Positions 44,124 through 52,581 of a stretch of DNA of 64,000 nt are shown here, in pieces. This DNA comes from an uncultured Acidimicrobiaceae bacterium (lineage in GTDB: Bacteria > Actinomycetota > Acidimicrobiia > Acidimicrobiales > SZUA-35), in the NCBI GenBank assembly GCA_947259095.1, contig CAMYLA010000007.1, positions 5,623 to 69,622 of the forward strand. Direction: 5' to 3'. Position 1 is the stretch's first letter. The number at the start of each line of letters is the position of its first letter. Below the pieces are notes generated by a model. That model saw only the letters and a program-made list of their open reading frames with translations, did no database searches and was not told the DNA's origin. The translations under genes were made by a program, and so were the position numbers.

Positions 44124-45152
44124 TCAGGTTGCGCCGTCGCCGGCCAGCACCGCGATCTCCTCGAACCGTTCGTCGTCGATGTTCCCACCGGAGAGGATGA
44201 CGCCGATCCGCAGCCGGGTTGGGCCCGAGCCACCAAGGCCCGAGCCGCCAAAGCCGGAGCCGGTGGCGCCGGACCTGGGCGATCCGGTCAGCAGCGCGGC
44301 GATGCCGACCGCCCCGCTCGGTTCGACCAACAGGCCGGTGCTTCGCCGCAGGGTGACCATGGCGGCGGCGATCTGTTCTTCGGTCACCGTCTCGATCCGC
44401 TCCACCAGCCGGTGGTTGATGGCGAAGGTGTTGGCGCCGGGGCTGGTCACCGCCAACCCGTCGGCCACGGTTGCCGGTTGTTCGATGGTGACCGGCCGCC
44501 CGGCCCGGAACGATCGGCGGGTGTCGTCGCCCAGCGACGGTTCGACGCCGATCATCCGGCACCTTGGAGACAGCGCGGCCATGGCCGAGGCGCAACCGGC
44601 CATCAGCCCACCGCCGCTCATCGGTACCAGCAGCAGGTCGAGATCGCCGACCTGGTCGTGAAACTCGAGCGCCGCCGTGCCCTGGCCGGCCATGACGTCG
44701 CGGTCCTCGAACGGGTGGACGAAGGTCGCCCCGGTGGCCTCGACCCGGGCCATTGCCAGCGCCTCACGATCGTCGCTCGAGCGATCGAAGGTCACCACCT
44801 CGGCCCCGGCGGCCTCGATGAGGCGCCGCTTGGCCACCGGGGCGTCCCGGGGGATGAACACCACCGCCGACATGTCGAGCATCCGGGCCGCGGTGGCCAC
44901 CGCCGCCCCATGGTTCCCCGATGACACCGCAACCACCCCGGCCGACCGCTGGGCGATCGGGATCTTCGAGAGCCGATGGAAGGCGCCCCGGAACTTGAAC
45001 GAGCCGGCCCGTTGCAGCCCCTCCACCTTGCACAACACCGTGGCCCCCACCAGATCGTCGAGTTCGTCGCATGTCACGACCGGGGTGCGAACCACCTGAT
45101 CGGCGATCACCTCGGCCGCGGCCCGCAGCTCGGCCAGCGTCAGCGGTTCCAT
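44124..45152 (-). CDS. Threonine/serine dehydratase family PLP enzyme
   Basis: A 342-residue fold-type II PLP enzyme. The PLP lysine is in AGSFKFRGAF, the family motif VAVSSGNHGAAVATAA follows, and the phosphate loop is SGGGLMAG. It matches catabolic threonine dehydratase/serine racemase-like proteins without the regulatory ACT domain; a Gly/Ser-rich insert (TGSGFGGSGLGGSG) lies near the C-terminus. Product would be 2-oxobutanoate or pyruvate plus ammonia. ATG at 45152 follows GGGAG; the in-frame extension to 45353 runs through the divergent MFS gene promoter and is rejected. Confidence 0.85.
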   Translation of the reverse strand: MEPLTLAELRAAAEVIADQVVRTPVVTCDELDDLVGATVLCKVEGLQRAGSFKFRGAFHRLSKIPIAQRSAGVVAVSSGNHGAAVATAARMLDMSAVVFIPRDAPVAKRRLIEAAGAEVVTFDRSSDDREALAMARVEATGATFVHPFEDRDVMAGQGTAALEFHDQVGDLDLLLVPMSGGGLMAGCASAMAALSPRCRMIGVEPSLGDDTRRSFRAGRPVTIEQPATVADGLAVTSPGANTFAINHRLVERIETVTEEQIAAAMVTLRRSTGLLVEPSGAVGIAALLTGSPRSGATGSGFGGSGLGGSGPTRLRIGVILSGGNIDDERFEEIAVLAGDGAT

Positions 45153-45240
45153 GTCGAGCTCCCGCGACCCCAAGGACGTGGCAACGGCATGGGGGATCCG
45201 GCGGCTCGAAGCCCGATCGACCGTCGTTGGGCGAGGCCGG

Positions 45241-45246
45241 TAGCGT
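45241..45246 (+). promoter_or_regulatory. -10 element of the YbfB-like MFS gene
   Basis: TAGCGT ends 9 nt before a TTG (45256) and 30 nt before the GTG at 45277 that I prefer as start. Confidence 0.35.
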
Positions 45247-45276
45247 ACGGCATCGTTGCATGATGTCAGAAAGCCC

Positions 45277-46464
45277 GTGAAAGTGAGAGGTTTTGTTGCG
45301 GTGGCACTGGTCGCCGCCGGGGCCGCGGTGGCCCAGGCCTTCGGGCGCTTCACCTACGGCGTGCTGCTGCCTGCGATTCGCGACGATCTCGGGATGTCCA
45401 ACACGGTGGCGGGATCGATCGCAACGATCAACGTCGGGGCCTACCTGTTCGGCACCGTCGTCGTTGCGCTGGCCACCAGCCGTTATCGCCTGCTGGTGGT
45501 GATGCGGGTCGGGTTCCTGTTCTCGACGTCTGGCCTGATCCTGGCCGCCGTCGCCCCCGGGCCGGCGGCGCTCGGGGCCGCCATGTTCCTGGCCGGCTTC
45601 GGTGGGGCCTGCATCTGGATCCCGGCCCCGGTCATCGCCGCCGGCGCCCTGGCCCCCAGCCGGCGAGGGCTGGCGGTGGGGTTGATGGGCTCCGGGATCG
45701 GCCTGGGCATCGTCTTCTCCGGCCAGCTCAGCGGCTGGGTGCGAGCAACGCTGGGGGACGAATCGTGGCGGACCGTGTATGTGGTGCAGGCGGCCATCGC
45801 CGTGGTGGTCCTGGTGGCGACCCTGGTCTTCATCGGCCACAGCCAGACTCGGCCCCGATCGGGGCGGGCCGGCCTGGCCGGGTTCTCGGTGCTGCGGCGG
45901 ATGCGGGGGTGGTTGCCGTTGACGCTTGCCTACACCTCGTTCGGCTTCATGTACCTGCTGGTCCTGGCCTTCCTCACCACCCGCCTGGAGGACGACAGCG
46001 GCTGGACCGGGTCCGAGGCGTCGTTGGCGTTCACCCTGCTGGGGTTCTCGGTGATCTTCGGCGGCCCGATCTTCATCTCGATGGCCAGGGTCATCGGGCC
46101 CCGGGCCAGCCTCACCCTGGCCTTTGTGCTGTGGAGTGTGCTGGTGCTCGTGGTCCTTCCCGGCTGGCTGGTCCCCGGTCTGGCCGCATCGGTGGCCCTG
46201 GGGCTGCTGTTCGGCGGCATCCCGGGCATGATCACGCTCTACGTCGTCGAGAACACGTCGATCGAGCAGTACGGGCCGAGCTTCGCCGCCGCAACCCTGG
46301 CCTTCGGGGTGGCCCAGATGCTGTCGCCCCAAGTCGGTGGGCTGATCGCCGATCTCAGCGGCTCGTTCGCCCCGGTGTTCGTGCTGTCGTCTGCGGTTGC
46401 GGTCACCGGGGCGTTTGCCGCGTTCCGGCTGCCAACCGGTGTTGCCGAGCCGCCGACCCTCTGA
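45277..46464 (+). CDS. YbfB/YjiJ-type MFS transporter
   Basis: A protein of about 395 residues with 12 predicted membrane helices. AQAFGRFTYGVLLPAIRDDLGMSNTVAGSIATINVGAYLFGT and LAGFGGACIWIPAPVIAAG are typical of the YbfB/YjiJ branch of MFS uptake/efflux carriers. Substrate unknown. The start could be GTG 45277 (AGAAAG upstream) or the TTG at 45256 if the mRNA is leaderless. Divergent from the dehydratase gene and convergent with the desaturase gene. Confidence 0.82.
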   Translation: MKVRGFVAVALVAAGAAVAQAFGRFTYGVLLPAIRDDLGMSNTVAGSIATINVGAYLFGTVVVALATSRYRLLVVMRVGFLFSTSGLILAAVAPGPAALGAAMFLAGFGGACIWIPAPVIAAGALAPSRRGLAVGLMGSGIGLGIVFSGQLSGWVRATLGDESWRTVYVVQAAIAVVVLVATLVFIGHSQTRPRSGRAGLAGFSVLRRMRGWLPLTLAYTSFGFMYLLVLAFLTTRLEDDSGWTGSEASLAFTLLGFSVIFGGPIFISMARVIGPRASLTLAFVLWSVLVLVVLPGWLVPGLAASVALGLLFGGIPGMITLYVVENTSIEQYGPSFAAATLAFGVAQMLSPQVGGLIADLSGSFAPVFVLSSAVAVTGAFAAFRLPTGVAEPPTL

Positions 46465-46478
46465 CGGCCCGCCCCAGC

Positions 46479-46506
46479 GGCTGAGGGCCCCGACCGGGAC
46501 TCAGCC
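46479..46506. terminator. Hairpin between convergent MFS and desaturase genes
   Basis: GGCTGAG (46479-46485) pairs with CTCAGCC (46500-46506), with further GC pairing inside the loop. It overlaps the desaturase stop codon. Confidence 0.45.
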
Positions 46507-47601
46507 CGAGCTGAGGGCTTTCCAGAGCGAGCGGTAGTTCGGCCACACGTACTCCCTGGTGACCCAACCCGAGTTCACCAGCTCCCGGTGGAGCTTCGGC
46601 AGGTTCCAGCACGGCACCCCCATGTCGACATGGTGGGCCAGGTGCCAGCCGACCCGGTACGGCACCATCCAGAACCGGGCAAGCGGGCCCTGCTCGACGT
46701 GGTGGGTGGTTTTGCGCCGGTCCTTGGATCGGGTCATGCCGCCGTGCTCGGCGATGGCTCGCAGCCGGTTGGTGACCCGCCAGACAGTCATCCACGGAAG
46801 GAACCACAGCAGCAACCACAGCTCCGGGCGACCGAAGGCGGTGGCGATGGCCAGCAGCACCACCTGGAAGCCGAGGATCCGGAGGGCCACCGAGCGGGTC
46901 CTGGCGTTCCGGGTGCCCCGGAGCAGGCCCTTGAGAATCTTCCAACCCGACTGGCCGGTGGCGTCGCGGACGAGCTTGCGCCGCATCGAAGCCTGGCTGA
47001 TCGGGTAGCCGGTGTAGAGGGCGGTATCCGGTTCGGCCGGGCCCATCTCGTCCCGGTGATGGTTCATGTGGCCCCGGCGGTACAGCTCGAACGGCACCCA
47101 GGCGTGGTAGGACAGCAGCCACTTGCCGGTGAAGTCGTTCAGTTTCTTGTTGGAGAACAGGGTGCGGTGGACCGCCTCGTGGCCCAGGATGTTGAACTTG
47201 ACGAGGGCCCGACCCATGAGGAAGAACGCCGCGATGTAGGCCAGGGGATTGGCCAGCCACACCGCCAGGACGAGGATGGCGATCGTTTCGACCCACACCC
47301 AGCCAACGGCCAACCCGGCCCGAAGGTTGGGGATTCGGCGCAGTTCGGCCCGGATCGCCGGCACCGGCTTGCCGTTTGCCAGCAGGCGATCCGTGGGCAA
47401 GACGTCGGTGGGGAGCGCCGAGTCTGGTGGCACCATGCCGCCGAGACCGGGATCGAGAATGAACTCGTCGGCCGCCGGCTCCGGTTGCACCGGCGATGCC
47501 CCCTGCCTGGCTGTGGCGCCCGGGTGCCGCCCCGGGCTGGTCGCCGCCAGGGGTTTGTTGTCCGGGGGGCTCGTCGGCCGCGGTTCTGTCGGAACTGCCA
47601 C
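46501..47601 (-). CDS. Membrane fatty acid desaturase
   Basis: A 366-residue di-iron membrane desaturase. The three histidine boxes are HEAVH, HMNHH and HLAHH (in WHLAHHVDMGVPCWNLPKLH), with hydrophobic helices between them (VETIAILVLAVWLANPLAYIAAFFLMG and LWLLLWFLPWM). A Pro/Ala-rich N-terminus of about 60 residues is not conserved. It introduces a double bond into acyl chains or hydroxylates related lipids; regioselectivity unknown. GTG start at 47601 supported by a leaderless -10 element. Confidence 0.87.
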   Translation of the reverse strand: MAVPTEPRPTSPPDNKPLAATSPGRHPGATARQGASPVQPEPAADEFILDPGLGGMVPPDSALPTDVLPTDRLLANGKPVPAIRAELRRIPNLRAGLAVGWVWVETIAILVLAVWLANPLAYIAAFFLMGRALVKFNILGHEAVHRTLFSNKKLNDFTGKWLLSYHAWVPFELYRRGHMNHHRDEMGPAEPDTALYTGYPISQASMRRKLVRDATGQSGWKILKGLLRGTRNARTRSVALRILGFQVVLLAIATAFGRPELWLLLWFLPWMTVWRVTNRLRAIAEHGGMTRSKDRRKTTHHVEQGPLARFWMVPYRVGWHLAHHVDMGVPCWNLPKLHRELVNSGWVTREYVWPNYRSLWKALSSG

Positions 47602-47607
47602 GACACC

Positions 47608-47613
47608 AGTCTA
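47608..47613 (-). promoter_or_regulatory. -10 element of the desaturase gene (leaderless)
   Basis: TAGACT on the minus strand ends 6 nt upstream of the GTG at 47601. Confidence 0.5.
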
Positions 47614-47697
47614 GCGACATGGCCCTACGCCCTCGATTCGGCCCCCGTCCGTCGCCCGCTGGGGTGGGCGGGATTTCGGCCCCGGGGCCGGGTTCGG

Positions 47698-47703
47698 TAG
47701 CCT
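47698..47703 (+). promoter_or_regulatory. -10 element of the small GIY-YIG-like gene (leaderless)
   Basis: TAGCCT ends 7 nt before the ATG at 47711; TTTCGG 18 bp upstream may be the -35. Confidence 0.45.
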
Positions 47704-47710
47704 GGCGGCG

Positions 47711-48055
47711 ATGACCGGATTGGCGATGACGAAACCGTGGCGGCCGTTGACCGTGGCCGACGTCGCCGCAGTACCGGGCCAGCTCGGTGTGTTCGAGCTG
47801 GCGGGCGATGACCACACGGTACTGCGGATCGGCTATGCCGGTGGGCGGGAACCGTTCGGCCTTCGCAGCGCTCTGGAGCGGGCGCTGGAAGGCGGTCCGT
47901 CGGCCGGGGGGCCGAGCCTGTTCCGTTTCGAACTGACCCACGGTTACCTGACCCGGTGGGAGGAGCTGTTGATGGTCCATCGGGCCAGGCACGGCACCCT
48001 GCCTCCCGGCAACGCCGATCATCCCCACGCCCTCGGCCGCCTCAGCCTGCCCTAG
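47711..48055 (+). CDS. Small conserved protein, possibly GIY-YIG-like
   Basis: A 114-residue protein with VPGQLGVFELAGDDHTVLRIGYAGG, FGLRSALERAL and FELTHGYLTRWEELLMVHRARHGTLPPGN. The pattern of a strand pair ending in a short GYAGG turn, a helix, and a later conserved Tyr/Arg/Glu helix resembles GIY-YIG-like small proteins of actinobacteria, but the nuclease signature is not intact, so catalytic activity is doubtful. It lies 67 bp before the acyl-CoA dehydrogenase gene. Function unknown; an internal ATG at 47726 is an alternative start. Confidence 0.55.
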   Translation: MTGLAMTKPWRPLTVADVAAVPGQLGVFELAGDDHTVLRIGYAGGREPFGLRSALERALEGGPSAGGPSLFRFELTHGYLTRWEELLMVHRARHGTLPPGNADHPHALGRLSLP

Positions 48056-48125
48056 CCCGCACGAGCCCGGCGGGGCATGCCCGACAGCTTGGACGCCCCG
48101 GTGTCGGAGCCAGTAGAAACTAGTG

Positions 48126-49292
48126 ATGGACTTCACGCTCTCCGACGAGCAGCAGTTGATCGTCGACACCGTCCGCCGCTTCGTTCAGACCGAGATCGCG
48201 CCACTGGAAGCCGACCTCGATCCAGACGCAGGCGCCCTCGACCCGGCAGACCAGGACCGGCTGGTGGCCAAGACCAAGGAGATGGGCTTCTACGGGTTGG
48301 ACATTCCGGCCGAGTTCGGCGGCCCCGGCCTCGACGTCACCACCAGGGCGCTGATGGCGATCGAGATGAGTCAGCACCGGGCCGGGCTGTACAACCCGTG
48401 CTACGGCACCTTCGGTGGTGCCGGCCTGGCCCAGCTCTACGAGGCCACCGAGGAGCAGAAGGACAAGTACCTGTACCCGGCGTTGCGGGGGGAGAAGCGG
48501 GGCTGCTTTGCCCTGACCGAGCCGTCGGGGGGCAGCGATCCGGCCCGGGCCATCCAGACCCGGGCCCACGCCGACGGGGAGCAGTGGGTGATCAACGGCT
48601 CCAAGCTGTACATCTCCGGGGCCGACAAGGCCGACTTCGCCCTGGTGTTCGCCAGGACGTCCGACGATCCCGGTCGCAACGGTGTCACCGCCTTCATCGT
48701 CGACACCGACACCCCCGGTTTCAACGTCCGCCGGGTGGTCCACACCCTTCGATCAACCCACTACGCAACCGAGATCGACTTCGACGAGATGCGGGTCGAC
48801 AAGACCCAGATCCTGGGCGAGCTCAACCGGGGCTTCGCCATCGCAAACGATCGCCTGTCCCGGCAGCGCATCCCCTATGCCGCCGGTTGCCTCGGGGTGG
48901 CCATCAAGGCCCAGGAGATGGCGATCGACTGGGCCAAGAGCCGGGAGACCTTCGGGGGACCGCTGGCCGAGAAGCAGGCCATCCAGTGGATGATCGTCGA
49001 CAACGAGATCGACATCCGCCACGCCCGGTACTGCATATTGGAGGCGGCCCAGAAGGCCGACCGCAACGAGCGTTTCCGGACCGAGGCCGCCATGGCGAAG
49101 CTGGTGGCCAGCGAGGGGTCCGGCCGGGTCGTTGACCGGGCCATGCAGATCCACGGCGGGCTGGGGATGACAAAGGACCTGCCGTTGGAACGGTGGTACC
49201 GGGAGCTGCGGATCCGCCGGGTCGGTGAAGGCCCAAGTGAGGTCCAGCGGCTGATCATGGCCAGGGAGATCCTCGGCGGCAGCTTCAAATGA
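48126..49292 (+). CDS. Acyl-CoA dehydrogenase
   Basis: A 388-residue FAD enzyme oxidising acyl-CoA at the alpha-beta bond. MDFTLSDEQQLIVDTVRRFVQTEIAPLE at the N-terminus, the FAD segment CFALTEPSGGSDPA, the second signature QIHGGLGMTKDLPLERWYRELRIRRVGEGPSEVQR with the C-terminal region where the catalytic Glu normally lies (GEGPSE). Substrate chain length is unknown. ATG 48126 is preferred over the adjacent GTG 48123; a TAGAAA hexamer ends 6 nt upstream. The stop overlaps the CoA-transferase ATG by 4 bp (ATGA), so both form one operon. Confidence 0.9.
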   Translation: MDFTLSDEQQLIVDTVRRFVQTEIAPLEADLDPDAGALDPADQDRLVAKTKEMGFYGLDIPAEFGGPGLDVTTRALMAIEMSQHRAGLYNPCYGTFGGAGLAQLYEATEEQKDKYLYPALRGEKRGCFALTEPSGGSDPARAIQTRAHADGEQWVINGSKLYISGADKADFALVFARTSDDPGRNGVTAFIVDTDTPGFNVRRVVHTLRSTHYATEIDFDEMRVDKTQILGELNRGFAIANDRLSRQRIPYAAGCLGVAIKAQEMAIDWAKSRETFGGPLAEKQAIQWMIVDNEIDIRHARYCILEAAQKADRNERFRTEAAMAKLVASEGSGRVVDRAMQIHGGLGMTKDLPLERWYRELRIRRVGEGPSEVQRLIMAREILGGSFK

Positions 49293-50590
49293 CGTCTGGC
49301 GAAACTCGTCGGAACCCGAAGGGTTCCCGGGGCGATGTTTCGCCGTCTGGCGAAACTCGTCGGAACCCGAAGGGTTCCCGCCCCCTGCCGCTGGCCGGGA
49401 TCACCGTGCTCGACCTGGGCCACATCTACCAGGGGCCATACGCCGGGTTCCTGCTCGCCACCGGCGGGGCCAGGGTCATCAAGGTGGAGCCACTCAGCGG
49501 TGAGGGGCTGCGGGCCCGGGGGGCCAACATGGCCTTCGCCATGCTCAACTCCTGCAAGGAGTCGGTCACCATCGACCTCAAACATCCCGACGGGCTCGAC
49601 GTGTTCCGCAAGCTGGCGGCCGAGGTCGATGTGGTCGTCTGCAACTTCGCCCCCGGGGTCCCCGAGCGGCTCGGCATCGGCTACGAACAGCTGGCCGAGA
49701 TCAACCCCGGCCTGGTCTACGCCCACGGTTCCGGCTTCGGGGTCCGGGAGAACGACGGCTCCCTGGTCGAGACGTCGGTCCCGGCCATGGACATCACCAT
49801 CCAGGCCCATGCCGGGCACATGGAGATCACCGGTTTCCCGGATCAGCCACCGGTGAAGTCGGGGGCGGCCAACATCGACTTCCTGGGCGGCACCCACCTC
49901 TACGGGGCCATCACCACCGCCCTGTTCGAGCGGGAGCGGACCGGGCTGGGGCGGTCGTTGGAGATCCGGATGGCCGATGCGGCCTACTTCCCGCTCACCA
50001 CCGCCCTCGGGCCATGGCACACCACCGGCCATGTCAGCCGTCAGGGCAACCGTCATCCCGGCCTGGGGCTGGCGCCGTACAACGTCTACCGCTGCGCCGA
50101 CGGCTATGTGGCCCTGATCGCGGCCAGCAACCGCCACTGGCGTTCGGTGCTGGCGGTGGTCGGCCGACCGGACCTGCTCAACGACGACCGGCTCAAGGAC
50201 TTCGGCGATCGGGCCAAACACATCGACGAGATCGACGACATCGTCGAGTCGTGGTCATCGTCGCGACCAAAGGCCGAGGTGGCGGCAGCGTTGCAGCAGG
50301 CCCATGTCCCGGCTGCTGCGGTCCGGGTCATCGACGAGGTGGTCAACGATCCGGTCCGTTTCCAGCAGGGGTCGATGCAGTGGGTCGACCACCCGGAGCT
50401 CGGTCGGTTGCCGCTGCCGAACAGCCCCATCCGCTGGCACGACTCGCCGCTGATCGAACTCGATCCGAGCCCGGCCCTTGGGGCCGACAACCGGACCATC
50501 CTGGCCGAACTGGCCGGCGTCGACGATGCCGGACTCGACGCACTGACGGCGGCCGGCGTCATCGGTCCGCCCCCGACGGTCGCCGGCTGA
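49289..50590 (+). CDS. Class III CoA-transferase with repeat-derived N-terminus
   Basis: A 433-residue CaiB/BaiF protein. The domain proper begins at about residue 34: LAGITVLDLGHIYQGPYAGFLLATGGARVIKVEP, then NSCKESVTIDLKHPDG, the catalytic-Asp region PVKSGAANIDFLGGTHLYGA and ERERTGLGRSLEIRMADAA. Residues 3-31 contain SGETRRNPKGSR twice, encoded by a 37-bp DNA repeat, and have no counterpart in the family. The ATG overlaps the acyl-CoA dehydrogenase stop (ATGA), so the repeat was accepted inside a coupled reading frame (offset 51 bp, a multiple of three). Likely works with the dehydrogenase in acyl-CoA catabolism. Confidence 0.85.
   Translation: MTSGETRRNPKGSRGDVSPSGETRRNPKGSRPLPLAGITVLDLGHIYQGPYAGFLLATGGARVIKVEPLSGEGLRARGANMAFAMLNSCKESVTIDLKHPDGLDVFRKLAAEVDVVVCNFAPGVPERLGIGYEQLAEINPGLVYAHGSGFGVRENDGSLVETSVPAMDITIQAHAGHMEITGFPDQPPVKSGAANIDFLGGTHLYGAITTALFERERTGLGRSLEIRMADAAYFPLTTALGPWHTTGHVSRQGNRHPGLGLAPYNVYRCADGYVALIAASNRHWRSVLAVVGRPDLLNDDRLKDFGDRAKHIDEIDDIVESWSSSRPKAEVAAALQQAHVPAAAVRVIDEVVNDPVRFQQGSMQWVDHPELGRLPLPNSPIRWHDSPLIELDPSPALGADNRTILAELAGVDDAGLDALTAAGVIGPPPTVAG
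49293..49380 (+). repeat. Nested-hairpin repeat element (two 37-bp copies)
   Basis: Identical 37-bp units at 49293-49329 and 49344-49380. Each contains GGAACCC-GAA-GGGTTCC, a 7-bp stem. GGCGAAAC (49298-49305) and GTTTCGCC (49336-49343) form an 8-bp outer stem around the first copy, and the same GTTTCGCC can pair with the second GGCGAAAC across a 4-nt loop. This resembles REP/MITE-like palindromic elements, here placed in coding sequence. Confidence 0.7.
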
Positions 50591-50596
50591 GGGCGC

Positions 50597-50616
50597 CTGC
50601 CCGGCCGACCGGGCAG
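50597..50616. terminator. Perfect 8-bp hairpin between convergent genes
   Basis: CTGCCCGG, CCGA loop, CCGGGCAG. Situated 6 bp after the CoA-transferase stop and 27 bp from the DUF2807 stop; suitable as a two-way terminator. Confidence 0.5.
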
Positions 50617-50642
50617 CCTCACCGGGGCCGAGCCGATCGATC

Positions 50643-51365
50643 TCAGCTCCGTTCGATGCTGGCGCCGCCGCTGGTGTCCACCGAGGCGTCGACCCCGTCG
50701 GGAACCGAGAGCACCGAACCTCCGCTCAGCTCACCCTCGACCCGGTCCAGCGGTCCGAATTCGACCCTCGACCCGCCGCTCAGATCGACCTCGGCGGTTC
50801 CGAGCTCGGCCTCGGTCAGGTCCGCCGACGCCGCGCCGCTGAGGTCGAGCGTCGCCTGGTCGACCGAGCCGAGGACTCGCAGGTCGGAGGCGCCGCTGCC
50901 GTCGAAGGTCAGCTGAGCGATCGTCCCCTCGAGGTCGGTCCCGGCCGCACCGGAGGTGTCCACCGACAAGCGATCGACGTCGAGCCCCTCGACCGACACC
51001 TGCGCCGCGCCGGAGGCGTCGAGCCGGCTGAGGCTGGGCATGGTCACGACCGCGGTCGGCGAGACCTCCGGGGTTCGCCGGCCCCGATCCCAGCCGATCT
51101 TCAGCCGATCACCGTCGATGCCGACGTCGAGATCGTCGACCAGGTTGTCGTCAACGGTGACCTCGACCGTTGCCGGGCCGTCGCCGACGATCACCTCGAC
51201 ATCGAAGCCGTCTGAGACATCGAGCTCGTCGAACGACTCGACATCGAAGCTCACGGTTCGGGTCACCCCCGAACCTTCCTCGCCGATCGAGAAATCGGCG
51301 TTGCAGGCGGTGGCCCCGAAGGCGGCGATCGCAGCCAGGCCGAGCATGGCATGGTTCCTGTTCAT
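50643..51365 (-). CDS. DUF2807 lipoprotein
   Basis: A 240-residue exported protein. Signal peptide with lipobox GATAC (Cys 21). The mature part is a right-handed beta-helix-like DUF2807 (auto-transporter adhesin head) domain: VSFDVESFDELDVSDGFDVEVIVGD, DGDRLKIGWD and repeated strands ending in SGAA or SGGS (LSRLDASGAAQVSVEG, LSVDTSGAAGTDLEG, ATLDLSGAASADL). Function unknown, surface-located. ATG at 51365 has AGGGA 6 nt upstream. A second in-frame ATG at 51410 is created by a 15-bp tandem repeat and would add 15 residues of the form MNKQSTNRQSTNRES. Confidence 0.78.
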   Translation of the reverse strand: MNRNHAMLGLAAIAAFGATACNADFSIGEEGSGVTRTVSFDVESFDELDVSDGFDVEVIVGDGPATVEVTVDDNLVDDLDVGIDGDRLKIGWDRGRRTPEVSPTAVVTMPSLSRLDASGAAQVSVEGLDVDRLSVDTSGAAGTDLEGTIAQLTFDGSGASDLRVLGSVDQATLDLSGAASADLTEAELGTAEVDLSGGSRVEFGPLDRVEGELSGGSVLSVPDGVDASVDTSGGASIERS

Positions 51366-51420
51366 GGATTCCCTGTTCGTGGATTGCCTGTTCGTGGATT
51401 GCTTGTTCATGGATTGATTG
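51361..51420 (+). repeat. Four 15-bp tandem units over the DUF2807 start
   Basis: Units TTCATGGATTCCCTG, TTCGTGGATTGCCTG, TTCGTGGATTGCTTG and TTCATGGATTGATTG follow directly. On the minus strand the first and last carry ATG, so the start codon itself has been multiplied. Confidence 0.85.
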
Positions 51421-51511
51421 TGGTCCGATCGTCGGCCACGGCCCATCGGGAATGCCCCTGATCCGGCCCTGAGAAGCCGTCCTGGTCCCGGGGGTCTGCT
51501 AAAAAACGGCC

Positions 51512-52444
51512 ATGGCTCTCGACCCGGCAATCGAACCACTGGACAAACGATTCCACCGCCTGGTGATACACAACGCCCACATCGACCAGCTGTGGACGGG
51601 CGCCCGCTGGACCGAGGGCCCGGTCTACGTCCCGGCCGGCCGGTACCTGGTGTTCTCCGACATCCCGAACGACCGGACCCTGCGTTACGACGAGCTGTCG
51701 GGCCAGGTCCACACCTTCGAGCAACCGGCCCGAAACCAGAACGGCCACTGCCTCGACCTCGAGGGTCGGATCGTCAGCTGCGAACATCGGGGCCGGGCCG
51801 TCAGCCGCATTGCGCACGACGGCCACCGGGAGGTCCTGGCCGACTCGTTTCAGGGCAAGCGGCTCAACTCCCCGAACGACGTCGTTGTCCGCTCCGACGG
51901 GAGCGTCTGGTTCACCGACCCGACCTACGGCATCGACAGCGAGTACGAGGGCGACGCCGCCGAATCCGAACTGGACGGCTGCCACGTCTACCGGATCGAT
52001 CCCGGCGATCGTTCGGTCACCGCAGTGGTGACCGACATGGTCAGGCCGAACGGGCTGGCGTTCTCCCCGGACGAGTCGATCCTCTACGTCGCCGACACCG
52101 GGATCTCCCACGTCGGCCGGAAGTGCCCTCCCGACATTCGGGCCTACCGGCTGGCGGCCGACGGGCGAACCGTGAACGGCGAGCCCCAGACCTTCGCCAC
52201 CTGCGACCAGGGGGTGTTCGACGGGTTCCGGGTCGATCGGGCAGGCAACATCTGGAGCTCGGCCGGCGACGGGGTGCACTGCTTCCACCCCGACGGCACC
52301 CTGCTCGGCAAGATCCACCTGCCAGAGGTGGTGGCCAACGTGGAGTTCGGCGGACCCAAGCGCAACCGGCTCTACATCTGTGGCACCACAAGCCTGTACG
52401 CCATGTATCTCAACGCCCAGGGGGCGGGGCCGGCGCTGGTCTGA
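51512..52444 (+). CDS. SMP-30/gluconolactonase family protein
   Basis: A 310-residue six-bladed beta-propeller lactonase. Metal-binding motifs: ARWTEGPVYVPAGRYLVFSDIPNDR with the first Glu, NSPNDVVVRSDGSVWFTDPTYGI with the Asn/Asp ligands, and VRPNGLAFSPDESILYVADTG plus DGFRVDRAGNIWSS with the catalytic Asp. It hydrolyses sugar-acid lactones using Ca or Zn. An ATG at 51512 is preceded by TAAAAA 6 nt upstream. The last codons and stop lie inside a 33-bp tandem duplication. Confidence 0.87.
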   Translation: MALDPAIEPLDKRFHRLVIHNAHIDQLWTGARWTEGPVYVPAGRYLVFSDIPNDRTLRYDELSGQVHTFEQPARNQNGHCLDLEGRIVSCEHRGRAVSRIAHDGHREVLADSFQGKRLNSPNDVVVRSDGSVWFTDPTYGIDSEYEGDAAESELDGCHVYRIDPGDRSVTAVVTDMVRPNGLAFSPDESILYVADTGISHVGRKCPPDIRAYRLAADGRTVNGEPQTFATCDQGVFDGFRVDRAGNIWSSAGDGVHCFHPDGTLLGKIHLPEVVANVEFGGPKRNRLYICGTTSLYAMYLNAQGAGPALV

Positions 52445-52494
52445 TGCTGGTCTGATGCGGTGCCGGCGCTGGTCTGATGCGGGTCTGATGCGGT
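52429..52494 (+). repeat. 33-bp tandem duplication at a gene end
   Basis: Two 33-bp copies (52429-52461 and 52462-52494) differ at one base. The first contains the end of the SMP-30 gene and its TGA; the second is downstream. Confidence 0.8.
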
Positions 52495-52581
52495 GCGAAT
52501 TTGAAGGCAGCCGACCGGTGGAGCAGGATCTACTCTGCCGACCAACCGGGCCGCCCCCGGGGCCGATCAAGGGAGCCCACC

